In this document: positions 1 through 6,068 of the stretch, piece by piece | Position numbering within the stretch: position 1 is the stretch's first letter | How the letters are laid out: each line of letters starts with the position of its first letter | Assembly: GCA_025925615.1 (NCBI GenBank) | Contig: JAICLN010000124.1 | Coordinates: 1-10,103 of the forward strand | Source of the DNA: Actinomycetospora sp. | GTDB taxonomy: Bacteria > Actinomycetota > Actinomycetes > Mycobacteriales > Pseudonocardiaceae | Direction: 5' to 3' | DNA length: 10,103 bases | Translations under genes and position numbers: made by a program | Notes under the pieces: generated by a model | What the model was told of the DNA's origin: nothing | The model's input: only the letters and a program-made list of their open reading frames with translations | Database searches by the model: none

Positions 1-1289
1 CCGGTGGAGAACGGCGGGAAGTTGTAGTGGTGCATGTACCGCTTGGTGGTCTCCGGCCCGAGCGAGTCGAGGTTCTGCTCGAGGCGGAGCATGTTCAGCG
101 TGGTGACGCCCAGGATCTGGGTCTCGCCGCGCTCGAACAGCGCCGAGCCGTGCGCCCGCGGGATGACCTCGACCTCGGCCGCGAGCGGCCGGATGTCGGT
201 GACGCCGCGCCCGTCGATGCGGAAGCCGTCGGAGAGGATCCGCTGGCGGACCGTGGACTTGGTCAGCGAGCGGAAGGCCTCGCCGATCTCCTTCTCGCGG
301 CCCTCGAACTTCGGCCCGAGCTCGGTGACCAGGCGCTCCTTGAGGGCGTCCTGGGCGTCGTCGCGCTCGTGCTTGCCGGCGATCGTCAGGGTGCGGTCGA
401 GCTCGTCGCCCGCCGCCGAGGTGACCGCGGAGAGCACGTCGGCCTGGTACGGCGGGAAGGTCGGGTAGTCCTTCGTGGCCACGCCGAGCGAGGAGTAGAG
501 GTTCTTCTGGGCCTCGCACAGGGTGCGCAGGAAGGGCTTCGCCGCCTCCATGCCCGCGGCCACGACGTCCTCGGTCGGCGCCTGCGTGCCACCCGCGACG
601 AGCGTGAGCACCCGGTCGGTGGCCTCGGCCTCGACCATGGAGATCGCGACGTCGGAGCCGTCCGAGGTGATCGAGCCCGCGATCACCATGTCGAAGACGG
701 CGTTCTCGAGCTGCGACCAGGTCGGGAAGGCGACCCACTGGCTCCCCTGACCACCCTCCTGGCTGATCAGCGCCATGCGGGTGGCGCCCACCGGGCCGTC
801 GAAGGGCAGGCCCGAGATCTGGGTGGAGGCCGACGCGGCGTTGATCGCCAGGACGTCGTACGGGTCCTGCGGGTTCAGGCTCTGCACCGTGATGACGACC
901 TGGACCTCGTTGCGCAGGTTCGACACGAAGGTCGGGCGCAGCGGGCGGTCGATGAGGCGGCAGGTGAGGATCGCGTCGGTCGAGGGGCGGCCCTCGCGGC
1001 GGAAGAACGAGCCGGGGATGCGTCCGGCCGCGTACATCCGCTCCTCGACGTCCACCGTGAGCGGGAAGAAGTCGAAGTTGTCCTTCGGGCGCTTCGACGC
1101 GGTGGTGGCCGAGAGCAGCATCGTCTCGTCGTCGAGGTAGGCGACGACGGCGCCCGCGGCCTGGCGGGCGAGCCGGCCGGACTCGAAGCGGATGGTGCGG
1201 CTGCCGTAGGCCCCGTTGTCGAGGACGGCGGTGGTCTCGTGGACACCGGTCTCGGTGTCGACGGCGGCCGGTGAGGCGGAGTTCGCCAT
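1..1289 (-). CDS. pnp: Polynucleotide phosphorylase (PNPase/GPSI), 5' part, runs off the left edge
   Basis: Cytosolic 3'-to-5' exoribonuclease that phosphorolyses RNA to nucleoside diphosphates and can add tails in reverse; in Actinobacteria it often carries the alternative name GPSI. The first 429 codons are present and the C-terminal half (rest of the second RNase PH core, KH and S1 domains) lies beyond base 1. The first RNase PH-like domain spans about residues 20-230 and includes the conserved RNA-contacting stretch [10 protein letters not shown] (about 95-104) and [11 protein letters not shown] helical linker follows (about 265-345), then the start of the second core with [13 protein letters not shown] and [15 protein letters not shown] (about 361-391), ending at [12 protein letters not shown]. 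The ATG at 1289 is preceded by GGAGGAA with 11 nt of spacing. It follows rpsO across a 243-nt structured gap, the classic rpsO-pnp arrangement. Identification is secure. Confidence 0.97.
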   Translation of the reverse strand, partial: MANSASPAAVDTETGVHETTAVLDNGAYGSRTIRFESGRLARQAAGAVVAYLDDETMLLSATTASKRPKDNFDFFPLTVDVEERMYAAGRIPGSFFRREGRPSTDAILTCRLIDRPLRPTFVSNLRNEVQVVITVQSLNPQDPYDVLAINAASASTQISGLPFDGPVGATRMALISQEGGQGSQWVAFPTWSQLENAVFDMVIAGSITSDGSDVAISMVEAEATDRVLTLVAGGTQAPTEDVVAAGMEAAKPFLRTLCEAQKNLYSSLGVATKDYPTFPPYQADVLSAVTSAAGDELDRTLTIAGKHERDDAQDALKERLVTELGPKFEGREKEIGEAFRSLTKSTVRQRILSDGFRIDGRGVTDIRPLAAEVEVIPRAHGSALFERGETQILGVTTLNMLRLEQNLDSLGPETTKRYMHHYNFPPFST

Positions 1290-1327
1290 GGGTGGGGATT
1301 CCTCCAGGAGCGGCCCCGCCGCCACGT

Positions 1328-1346
1328 GCCCCCTCGCGTCGGGGGC
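1328..1346 (-). promoter_or_regulatory. Stem-loop in pnp 5' leader (6-bp GC stem)
   Basis: On the minus strand GCCCCC pairs with GGGGGC around a 7-nt loop (GACGCGA). It lies about 40 nt upstream of the pnp start and 23 nt upstream of the GGAGG ribosome-binding site. It is one of four inverted repeats in the rpsO-pnp gap. A role in control of pnp translation or RNA processing is inference from its position. Confidence 0.45.
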
Positions 1347-1372
1347 CACCGCGGACGGCCGACGTGACCGGT

Positions 1373-1384
1373 CTTCGATCGAAG
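1373..1384. repeat. 12-nt perfect palindrome in pnp leader
   Basis: CTTCGATCGAAG reads the same on both strands. With no spacer it is more like a protein-binding half-site pair than an RNA hairpin, although a short hairpin is possible. It sits 84 nt upstream of the pnp start codon, where an operator or promoter-proximal site could lie. I could not find a convincing -10/-35 pair next to it. Confidence 0.35.
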
Positions 1385-1388
1385 CCCT

Positions 1389-1407
1389 CGGACATCGCTG
1401 GTGTCCG
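1389..1407 (-). promoter_or_regulatory. Stem-loop in pnp 5' leader (6-bp stem, extendable)
   Basis: CGGACA pairs with TGTCCG around a 7-nt loop (CCAGCGA) in the minus-strand RNA. Two further C-G pairs can form if one A is bulged on the 3' side. It lies between the larger hairpin at 1440-1462 and the palindrome at 1373-1384. Function is unknown; leader structure or processing site is inferred from context. Confidence 0.4.
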
Positions 1408-1439
1408 GGAGCCACTACCGAGGACCGGGTCGGATCGGT

Positions 1440-1462
1440 CGCCACCGGCTGGTGCGGTGGCG
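1440..1462 (-). promoter_or_regulatory. 8-bp perfect stem-loop in rpsO-pnp gap
   Basis: The minus-strand RNA reads CGCCACCG, a 7-nt loop CACCAGC, then CGGTGGCG, a perfect 8-bp GC-rich stem. No U-tract follows, so it is not a textbook terminator. Together with the 16-bp hairpin at 1492-1527 it makes a tandem structure between rpsO and pnp. In other bacteria this gap carries RNase III processing sites; that role here is inference. Confidence 0.5.
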
Positions 1463-1491
1463 GGGCTCGTTGTTCGGGTTCTGGTGTGGGT

Positions 1492-1527
1492 CGGGCCGCC
1501 CGCATCCGTGGGGACGCGGGCGGCCCG
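1492..1527 (-). terminator. Strong 16-bp hairpin directly after rpsO: terminator/attenuator or RNase III site
   Basis: The hairpin begins 5 nt after the rpsO TAG. Twelve perfect pairs (CGGGCCGCCCGC with GCGGGCGGCCCG) continue inward through GTCC/GGAT (one G-U, one A-U and two C-G pairs) to a 4-nt loop CCAC. No run of U follows (the next bases are ACCCACACC), as is common for actinobacterial terminators. The stem could instead be a double-stranded processing site: rpsO-pnp read-through RNA is cut by RNase III in E. coli, and intergenic processing is also reported in Streptomyces. Both roles are compatible with partial termination that sets the pnp:rpsO ratio. Confidence 0.7.
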
Positions 1528-1532
1528 GAGGT

Positions 1533-1802
1533 CTAGCGGCGCAGGCCGAGACGCTCGATGAGCGAGCGGTAGCGCGTGACGTCGACCGAGGCCACGTACT
1601 TCAGCAGCCGGCGGCGACGGCCCACCAGCAGCAGCAGTCCGCGCCGCGAGTGGTGGTCGTGCTTGTGCATCTTCAGGTGCTCGGTGAGCTGGATGATCCG
1701 CTGCGTCAGCAGCGCCACCTGCGCCTCGGGCGAGCCCGTGTCGGTGGTGTGCACTCCGTAGTCGGAGAGGATCGAGCGCTTCTGCTCGGTGGTCAGGGCC
1801 AC
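1533..1802 (-). CDS. rpsO: 30S ribosomal protein S15
   Basis: Primary 16S rRNA-binding protein of the small subunit platform. The 89-residue product has the usual S15 length and wording: [17 protein letters not shown] at the start, [16 protein letters not shown] in the first helices, the rRNA-binding [20 protein letters not shown] near residues 46-65, and an [11 protein letters not shown] end. I chose the GTG at 1802 because the protein then starts exactly like other S15 proteins (M-ALTTEQ) and GAGGAG lies 10 nt upstream. The open frame continues further upstream, but that part does not resemble S15. The gene is flanked by the repeat-bearing gap upstream and a strong hairpin immediately downstream. 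Autogenous control through its own leader is known for S15 in several bacteria and is possible here. Confidence 0.97.
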   Translation of the reverse strand: MALTTEQKRSILSDYGVHTTDTGSPEAQVALLTQRIIQLTEHLKMHKHDHHSRRGLLLLVGRRRRLLKYVASVDVTRYRSLIERLGLRR

Positions 1803-1832
1803 GTCGGTGGTGCTCCTCGGTGTTCGGGGGTC

Positions 1833-1927
1833 ATGCCCGTCCGGGCGACTGGGCCGCGCGTCCGGTGCCGTGTAGAGGTGCGTCGGGAACCCGGGCGACG
1901 TTCTCGATGCCCGTCCCGCGCGTCCGG
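1833..1927 (-). repeat. Shuffled short direct repeats in the rpsO upstream region
   Basis: Three short words each occur twice in the 158-nt gap between thpR and rpsO. On the plus strand they are CCGCGCGTCCGG (1854-1865 and 1916-1927), ATGCCCGTCC (1833-1842 and 1907-1916) and CCGGGCGAC (1841-1849 and 1891-1899). Read toward rpsO, the first unit is repeat A, B, C and the second A, C, B, with B and C partly fused. The region should contain the rpsO promoter and leader. TAGACT, overlapping the thpR stop at 1958-1963, fits a TAnnnT -10 pattern but has no clear -35. The repeats could be transcription-factor sites, alternative pairing partners in the leader RNA, or simply GC-rich sequence drift. Confidence 0.45.
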
Positions 1928-1960
1928 CCGCCACGGACTGCAGCCGGAACACCACCGAGT

Positions 1961-2491
1961 CTACCGGGCCGGTCCGACAGCCTCCCCGCCGCCCGGGTCT
2001 CCCACCAGCGGGAACCGCTCGACCACCCGGTAGGGCACCCCGCTGGCGACCAGCACCACCTCACGCGGGGTCCACGCCGGGCCCCGGTGCCGGTCCAGCC
2101 CTGGCGGGACGGCCGGGGTCCGGCCGCGGGCCCGGGCCACGGTCAGGTGCGCGACGTGCCCCGCCGGGTCGCCGCCGGCCGCGCCCACCAGCCGACTCCC
2201 CAGCTCCCCGACACCGAGCCCCTCGACCCCCAGCCAAAGAGCCGTACCGAACACGCCCGCTCCCACCGTGCGCAGGGCGGGCGCCGGCAGGCCGTCGAGG
2301 TCGCGGCGCAGGTCCGCGGCGACGACGTCGGGATCGGCGTCGGCCAGGAAGCGCAGCGTGACGTGCCGGCGGGACGCGGCCACCGGACGCCAGCGGTCAC
2401 CGTCCCCGCCGCGGCGCAGGGCCCGGTCGAGCGCGGCGTCGGCCGCCGCGTTCACGGCGTCGTCGGGGAGCACCGCGACGAACAGGCGCAC
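1961..2491 (-). CDS. thpR: 2'-5' RNA ligase family protein (LigT/ThpR, RNA 2',3'-cyclic phosphodiesterase)
   Basis: Member of the 2H phosphoesterase superfamily. Bacterial members open 2',3'-cyclic phosphate ends of RNA and can join tRNA half-molecules through 2'-5' linkages; the physiological substrate is unsettled. The 176-residue protein has both catalytic HxT motifs: HVT at residues 43-45 ([11 protein letters not shown]) and HLT at 115-117 ([10 protein letters not shown]). The usual C-terminal strand [11 protein letters not shown] is near 154-164. Length is normal for the family. It starts with GTG 4 nt after the ribF TGA (TGA-CCCG-GTG) and has no strong ribosome-binding site, so translation is probably coupled to ribF. 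It sits between ribF and rpsO, a pair that is often adjacent, so this looks like a lineage-specific insertion. Confidence 0.88.
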   Translation of the reverse strand: MRLFVAVLPDDAVNAAADAALDRALRRGGDGDRWRPVAASRRHVTLRFLADADPDVVAADLRRDLDGLPAPALRTVGAGVFGTALWLGVEGLGVGELGSRLVGAAGGDPAGHVAHLTVARARGRTPAVPPGLDRHRGPAWTPREVVLVASGVPYRVVERFPLVGDPGGGEAVGPAR

Positions 2492-2495
2492 CGGG

Positions 2496-3443
2496 TCAGC
2501 GGGGCAGGCCGAGCAGCCCGCGGGTGGCGAGGACGTCCCCGTCCATGGCGGCGATGAGCTCCTCGATCGAGTCGAAGCGGGTCATCCCGCGCACCCGCGC
2601 GACGAAGTCGACGCCCACCCGCTGCCCGTAGAAGTCCTCGCTGTGGTCGAGCACGAACGCCTCCACGGTGCGGACCTGGCCGGAGAACGTGGGGTTGGTG
2701 CCCACCGAGATCGCCGTCGGGAGGGCCTGCTCGCCGCGCACGAACCACCCGGCGTACACCCCGTCGGCCGGGATCGCGGCGTGCTCGGTCGCGGCGACGT
2801 TCGCGGTCGGGTAGCCGAGCTCGCGGCCCCGCTGGTCGCCGCGGACGACGACGCCCTCGACCCGGTGGGGCCGCCCCAGCGCGTCGGCGGCCGCCTCGAC
2901 GTCGCCCGCCGCGATCGAGCTGCGGATGTAGGTGGACGAGAACGTGACCCTGCGGCCCCGGTCGCCGTCGGCGACGAGCTCGAGCCCGGTCGTCTCGAAC
3001 CCGAAACGCTGCCCGAGCCGCTCCAGCTCGGCGACGTCCCCGGCCGCCTTGTAGCCGTAGGTGAAGTTGCGCCCGACGACGACCGCGGAGGCGTGCAGCC
3101 GGTCGACGAGCAGTTCGTGGACGAACTCGGCCGGCGCGACGTGGGCGAACTCGTGGGTGAAGGGCAGCACCCAGAAGGCGTCGACGCCGAGCGCGGCGAC
3201 CAGCTCGGCCCGCCGCGTCAGCGTGGTGAGCTGCGCGGGGTGCGAGCCGGGCCGCAGGACCTCGCTGGGGTGCGGATCGAAGGTGATGAGCACGGTCGGC
3301 AGGTCCCCGAGCTCGCGCGCCCGCTCCATCGCAGCCGCGATGAGCTGCTGGTGGCCGCGGTGCACGCCGTCGAACACGCCGATGGTGACCACGCAACGGC
3401 CCCAGCCCGGGGGGACGCCGTCACGACCGCGCCAGAGTTGCAC
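2496..3443 (-). CDS. ribF: Bifunctional riboflavin kinase / FAD synthetase
   Basis: Converts riboflavin to FMN (C-terminal flavokinase) and FMN to FAD (N-terminal adenylyltransferase) in the cytosol. The 315-residue product is full length. The nucleotidyltransferase domain (about 1-185) shows GVFDGVHRGHQ (22-32) with the HxGH motif at 28-31, TFDPHPSEVLRP (54-65), VGRNFTYG (123-130) and SSTYIRSSI (169-177). The flavokinase domain (about 190-315) shows GYPTAN (210-215), GVYAGW, VGTNPTF and VEAFVLD with the likely catalytic Glu at 261. The GTG start gives the N-terminus M-QLWRG followed by VVTIGVFDGVH, as in actinobacterial RibF, and GGGAG lies 5 nt upstream. An 85-nt gap separates it from truB. 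thpR follows 4 nt after its stop. Confidence 0.97.
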   Translation of the reverse strand: MQLWRGRDGVPPGWGRCVVTIGVFDGVHRGHQQLIAAAMERARELGDLPTVLITFDPHPSEVLRPGSHPAQLTTLTRRAELVAALGVDAFWVLPFTHEFAHVAPAEFVHELLVDRLHASAVVVGRNFTYGYKAAGDVAELERLGQRFGFETTGLELVADGDRGRRVTFSSTYIRSSIAAGDVEAAADALGRPHRVEGVVVRGDQRGRELGYPTANVAATEHAAIPADGVYAGWFVRGEQALPTAISVGTNPTFSGQVRTVEAFVLDHSEDFYGQRVGVDFVARVRGMTRFDSIEELIAAMDGDVLATRGLLGLPR

Positions 3444-3477
3444 TACTGCTCCCGGCCTCCGCGACTCGACGTCCGAC

Positions 3478-3495
3478 GGCCGTCAGCGTACGGCC
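3478..3495 (-). promoter_or_regulatory. Small stem-loop in the truB-ribF gap
   Basis: GGCCGT pairs with ACGGCC around a 6-nt loop (minus strand) in the 85-nt gap after truB. No U-tract follows. The loop and 5' arm contain TACGCT, which fits TAnnnT, but I see no matching -35. No FMN-riboswitch-like core is recognisable in this short gap. It may be a weak attenuator or carry no function. Confidence 0.3.
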
Positions 3496-3528
3496 GCGGC
3501 CCCGACGGCTCCGGGCGACGGGTGCGGA

Positions 3529-4464
3529 TCACCCCGCCGGGGCGAGCACGAGCACCGACCGCGCGCGGCCGGCGTCGTCGGCCACGAGGCCGATCACGTG
3601 CCCGTCCGGCCCGAACACCCCGGTGGTGCCCGGGTTGCCGGTGGCCGGCAGCGGGCGGCCGTGCGCGAGGTCGTCCGCGCCCACCGCGTCGACCTCCCGA
3701 CGCGGGAACGCGGTGCCGACGGCGGCGTCGAGGTCGAGCGAGAGGCTCGCCCGGCCCTGCTCGCCGTCCGCCTCGGCCCCGAGGGTCTCGAGGTCGCGGG
3801 CGTGGGCGAGGGTGAACGGGCCGACGCGGGTACGCCGCAGCGCGGTGAGGTGCCCGCCGACCCCGAGCCCCCGGCCGAGGTCCCGGGCCAGCGCGCGCAC
3901 GTAGGTGCCCGACGAGCAGTCGACGACGACGTCGAGGTCCAGGGTCGCTCCCTCGCGGCGGGTGTCGAGCACGTCGAAGCGCGCCACGTGGACCGGCCGC
4001 GCCCCGAGCGTGACCTCCTCCCCCGCGCGGGCACGCTCGTAGGCACGCCTCCCGTCGACCTTGATCGCGGAGACGGTGCTCGGGACCTGCGCGATGTCCC
4101 CGGTCAGCGCCGCGGTGCCGTCCGCGACCGCGGCGTCCCCCCCGGCGCTCGCGTCGGCCGACGTGGTCGGCTCACCCTCGGCGTCGTCGGTCGTGGTCTC
4201 GACGCCCAGCCGGATCGTCGCGAGGTAGGTCTTGGTGTCGAGCGCCAGGTGCCCGAGCAGCTTGGTGGCCCGCTCGACACCCAGGACGAGCACGCCGGTC
4301 GCCATCGGGTCGAGCGTGCCGGCGTGCCCGACCTTGCGGGTGCCGACCAGCCCGCGGACCTTCCCGACCACGTCGTGCGAGGTCCACCCGGCCGGCTTGT
4401 CGACGACGAGCAGGCCGGGGGGCGGGGGCTCGCGGCGCGGCCGGCGGGGGGATCGCTGGTTCAT
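3529..4464 (-). CDS. truB: tRNA pseudouridine(55) synthase
   Basis: Isomerises U55 in the T-loop of tRNAs. The 311-residue product has a basic N-terminal leader, then LLVVDKPAGWTSHDVV (18-33) and the catalytic motif GHAGTLDPMATG with nucleophile Asp52. KVDGRRAYERARAG (about 135-148) and CSSGTYVRALARDLG (about 183-197) follow, then GGHLTALRRTRVGPF, and a C-terminal actinobacterial extension ending VLVLAPAG. An Ala/Thr/Asp-rich insert at about 90-117 replaces a variable loop and is not conserved sequence. The ATG at 4464 lies 9 nt after the stop of the upstream unknown gene, and the site has only a weak GGG-containing ribosome-binding site, so coupling is likely. Confidence 0.97.
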   Translation of the reverse strand: MNQRSPRRPRREPPPPGLLVVDKPAGWTSHDVVGKVRGLVGTRKVGHAGTLDPMATGVLVLGVERATKLLGHLALDTKTYLATIRLGVETTTDDAEGEPTTSADASAGGDAAVADGTAALTGDIAQVPSTVSAIKVDGRRAYERARAGEEVTLGARPVHVARFDVLDTRREGATLDLDVVVDCSSGTYVRALARDLGRGLGVGGHLTALRRTRVGPFTLAHARDLETLGAEADGEQGRASLSLDLDAAVGTAFPRREVDAVGADDLAHGRPLPATGNPGTTGVFGPDGHVIGLVADDAGRARSVLVLAPAG

Positions 4465-4473
4465 CGCCCGACA

Positions 4474-5193
4474 TCATGTCCCAGCGCCATGGCCCACGTC
4501 CCCGAACGACACCGAGATCGCGCGGACGGCCCGCGGCGCGGGGACGTCGTCCGGCCCGTGCGCCCAGACCGGCAGCGCGGCGAGCCACGTCGGCCCGGCG
4601 TCGTGGTCCCACGGGACGGCGAGCCAGCCGCTGGTGGTCGACGTGGCCGCGTCGCCCGTCCACACCAGGACCACGTGGCGGAGCCCGACGTGCGCGTCCT
4701 CGGGCTCCGGGGGCGGTGTCCGCGCCGGGACGCCGAACCCGTCGAACCACAGCTGACCCGTGCGGTCGTCCCGGGCCGGGACGTACACCAGCCCGTTCGC
4801 GGTGGCCGCCGCCCCGCGCACCTCGCCGACCCAGCGCAGCGTCGCGAAGTCCGGCCGACCCCCGGCCCCGTCGGGCGCCTTCATCAGGTGCAGCACCACG
4901 CCGTCGTGCGCGACGGCGAGGGAGTTCCACGGGGCGCCGACCAGCACGCCCCGTGGCTCCCACTCCGGTGCGGCGCGCAGCAGCACCGTCCGCAGGTTCT
5001 CCGACGAGGTGATCCCGAGCGTCACGGGCGTGTCCCCGGCGACCTCGGGGTCGTACCGCGCGACGTTGCGCTCCCACACCCCGGCGACGGCGTCCTCGAG
5101 CAGCCCGAGGACCCCGACCGCGGCCCACCGCTCGCGGACCCCGCGCAGCCACGCGAGGGCCCGTGCGTCCCCGCCGTCCCACATCACGCTCAC
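4474..5193 (-). CDS. Conserved-looking hypothetical protein, 239 residues, family not recognised
   Basis: I do not recognise this protein. It is codon-typical for the window (strong G/C third-position bias) and lies in the same direction as its neighbours, so it is probably a real gene. The N-terminal 45 residues look helical (ALAWLRGVRERWAAVGVLGLLED). The rest reads as alternating short strands and loops rich in Trp and Gly: TLGITSSENLRTVLLRAAP, GVLVGAPWNSLAVAHDGVVLHLMKAP, DFATLRWVGEVRGAAATANGLVYVP, HVVLVWTGDA, GWLAVPWDHD, TWLAALPVW. No signal peptide, membrane segment or catalytic motif is evident. The listed start is GTG 5193. An ATG at 5184 and a CTG at 5205 with GGGGG 7 nt upstream are alternatives. 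The 42 nt between the SDR stop and GTG are open in this frame. truB follows 9 nt after the stop. Confidence 0.75.
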   Translation of the reverse strand: MSVMWDGGDARALAWLRGVRERWAAVGVLGLLEDAVAGVWERNVARYDPEVAGDTPVTLGITSSENLRTVLLRAAPEWEPRGVLVGAPWNSLAVAHDGVVLHLMKAPDGAGGRPDFATLRWVGEVRGAAATANGLVYVPARDDRTGQLWFDGFGVPARTPPPEPEDAHVGLRHVVLVWTGDAATSTTSGWLAVPWDHDAGPTWLAALPVWAHGPDDVPAPRAVRAISVSFGDVGHGAGT

Positions 5194-5235
5194 GTCGCCG
5201 ATCAGAGCACGGACCCCCGACAGCGTGACCGCCGA

Positions 5236-5997
5236 TCAGGTCTTGGGGCCGCCCGCCACGTAGATGACCTGCCCGGACACGTACCCGGCCGCCTCGCCGA
5301 CGAAGAACGCGACCATGTTCGCGATGTCCTCGGGCACGCCGACCCGCTGCACCGGGATCTCCTTCGCCCGCGCGGCCTGCCACTCCTCCCAGTCCTGACC
5401 GAGGCGCTCGGCGGTCGCCTTCGTCATCTCCGAGGCGATGAACCCGGGCGCCACGCAGTTCGCGGTGATCCCGAACCGGCCCAGCTCGATCGCCAGGGTC
5501 TTGGTGAACCCCTGCAGCCCGGCCTTGGCCGCGGAGTAGTTCACCTGGCCGCGGTTGCCCAGCGCCGAGGTCGAGGACAGGTTCACGATGCGACCCCACT
5601 GCGAGGCGACCATGTGGCCCTGGCAGGCCTTGGTCATCAGGAACGAGCCGCGCAGGTGCACGCCCATCACCGAGTCCCAGTCGTTCTCGGTCATCTTGAA
5701 CAGCAGGTTGTCGCGCGTGATGCCGGCGTTGTTGACCAGCACCGTCGGCGGGCCCAGCTCGGCGACCACCCGCTCGACCGCGGCGTCGACGGCCGCGGCG
5801 TCGGCGACGTCGGCGCCGACCGCGATCGCGCGCCCGCCGGCGTCGGTGATCGCGTCCGCGGTGGTCTTGGCCGCGCTCTCCTCGAGGTCGATCACCGCCA
5901 CGGCCATCCCGTCGGCGGCCAGGCGCAGCGCGGTGGTGGCACCGAGGCCGCGGGCGGCACCGGTGACGACGGCGACGCGGGACGTGGGAGCGGTCAT
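5236..5997 (-). CDS. fabG: FabG-like short-chain dehydrogenase/reductase (3-oxoacyl-ACP reductase type)
   Basis: Cytosolic NAD(P)H-dependent oxidoreductase of the classical SDR family. The 253-residue length, the cofactor motif TGAARGLG (12-19), VNNAGITRDN (88-97), the catalytic Ser141 in NLSSTSALG, and Tyr154/Lys158 in NYSAAKAG all fit. It ends GQVIYVAGGPKT as FabG homologues do. The position that usually holds the tetrad Asn reads VHLRG with His114, as in the dehydrogenase unit of peroxisomal multifunctional enzyme 2, so a hydroxyacyl-CoA or other substrate is as plausible as acyl-ACP. The ATG at 5997 has an excellent GAGGAGGT 10 nt upstream (6008-6015), and a 71-nt leader separates it from dinF. 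The open frame extends far upstream through dinF, but that part is a shadow. The gene symbol reflects family only. Confidence 0.9.
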   Translation of the reverse strand: MTAPTSRVAVVTGAARGLGATTALRLAADGMAVAVIDLEESAAKTTADAITDAGGRAIAVGADVADAAAVDAAVERVVAELGPPTVLVNNAGITRDNLLFKMTENDWDSVMGVHLRGSFLMTKACQGHMVASQWGRIVNLSSTSALGNRGQVNYSAAKAGLQGFTKTLAIELGRFGITANCVAPGFIASEMTKATAERLGQDWEEWQAARAKEIPVQRVGVPEDIANMVAFFVGEAAGYVSGQVIYVAGGPKT

Positions 5998-6036
5998 GGT
6001 CTGCGGGACCTCCTCGAGCGGGGACGACGTGCCTCG

Positions 6037-6057
6037 CCCGCATCCTGCCCCGCATCC
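6037..6057. repeat. Two 9-nt direct repeats in the fabG leader
   Basis: CCCGCATCC occurs at 6037-6045 and 6049-6057 with a 12-nt period, in the 71-nt gap between the MATE gene and the SDR gene, about 20 nt upstream of the SDR ribosome-binding site. The spacing is near one helical turn, so a binding site is conceivable, but in such GC-rich DNA chance is a real alternative. Confidence 0.35.
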
Positions 6058-6068
6058 GTCGCGGCTGC

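Noticed and set aside
27..1274. 415-codon plus-strand open frame
   Set aside because: It lies opposite pnp, which is unmistakable on the minus strand ([22 protein letters not shown]). The plus-strand product is Arg/Gly/Asp/Leu-rich without family resemblance, a usual shadow of GC-rich third positions.
1803..1955. 51-codon N-terminal extension of rpsO
   Set aside because: S15 proteins start at ALTTEQ; GTG 1802 has a well-placed GAGGAG, and the upstream residues are not S15-like.
1958..1963. TAGACT as an rpsO -10 box
   Set aside because: It fits TAnnnT but no recognisable -35 lies 16-19 nt upstream and it overlaps the thpR stop codon, so I did not list it as a promoter.
3444..3528. FMN riboswitch ahead of ribF
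   Set aside because: The gap is only 85 nt and I could not see the conserved RFN core; FMN riboswitches usually precede biosynthesis or transport operons rather than this ribF locus.
4172..6055. 627-codon minus-strand frame overlapping truB, the unknown gene and the SDR gene
   Set aside because: Arg/Gly/Ala-rich translation in the wrong frame of three genes that have clear family motifs or codon bias.
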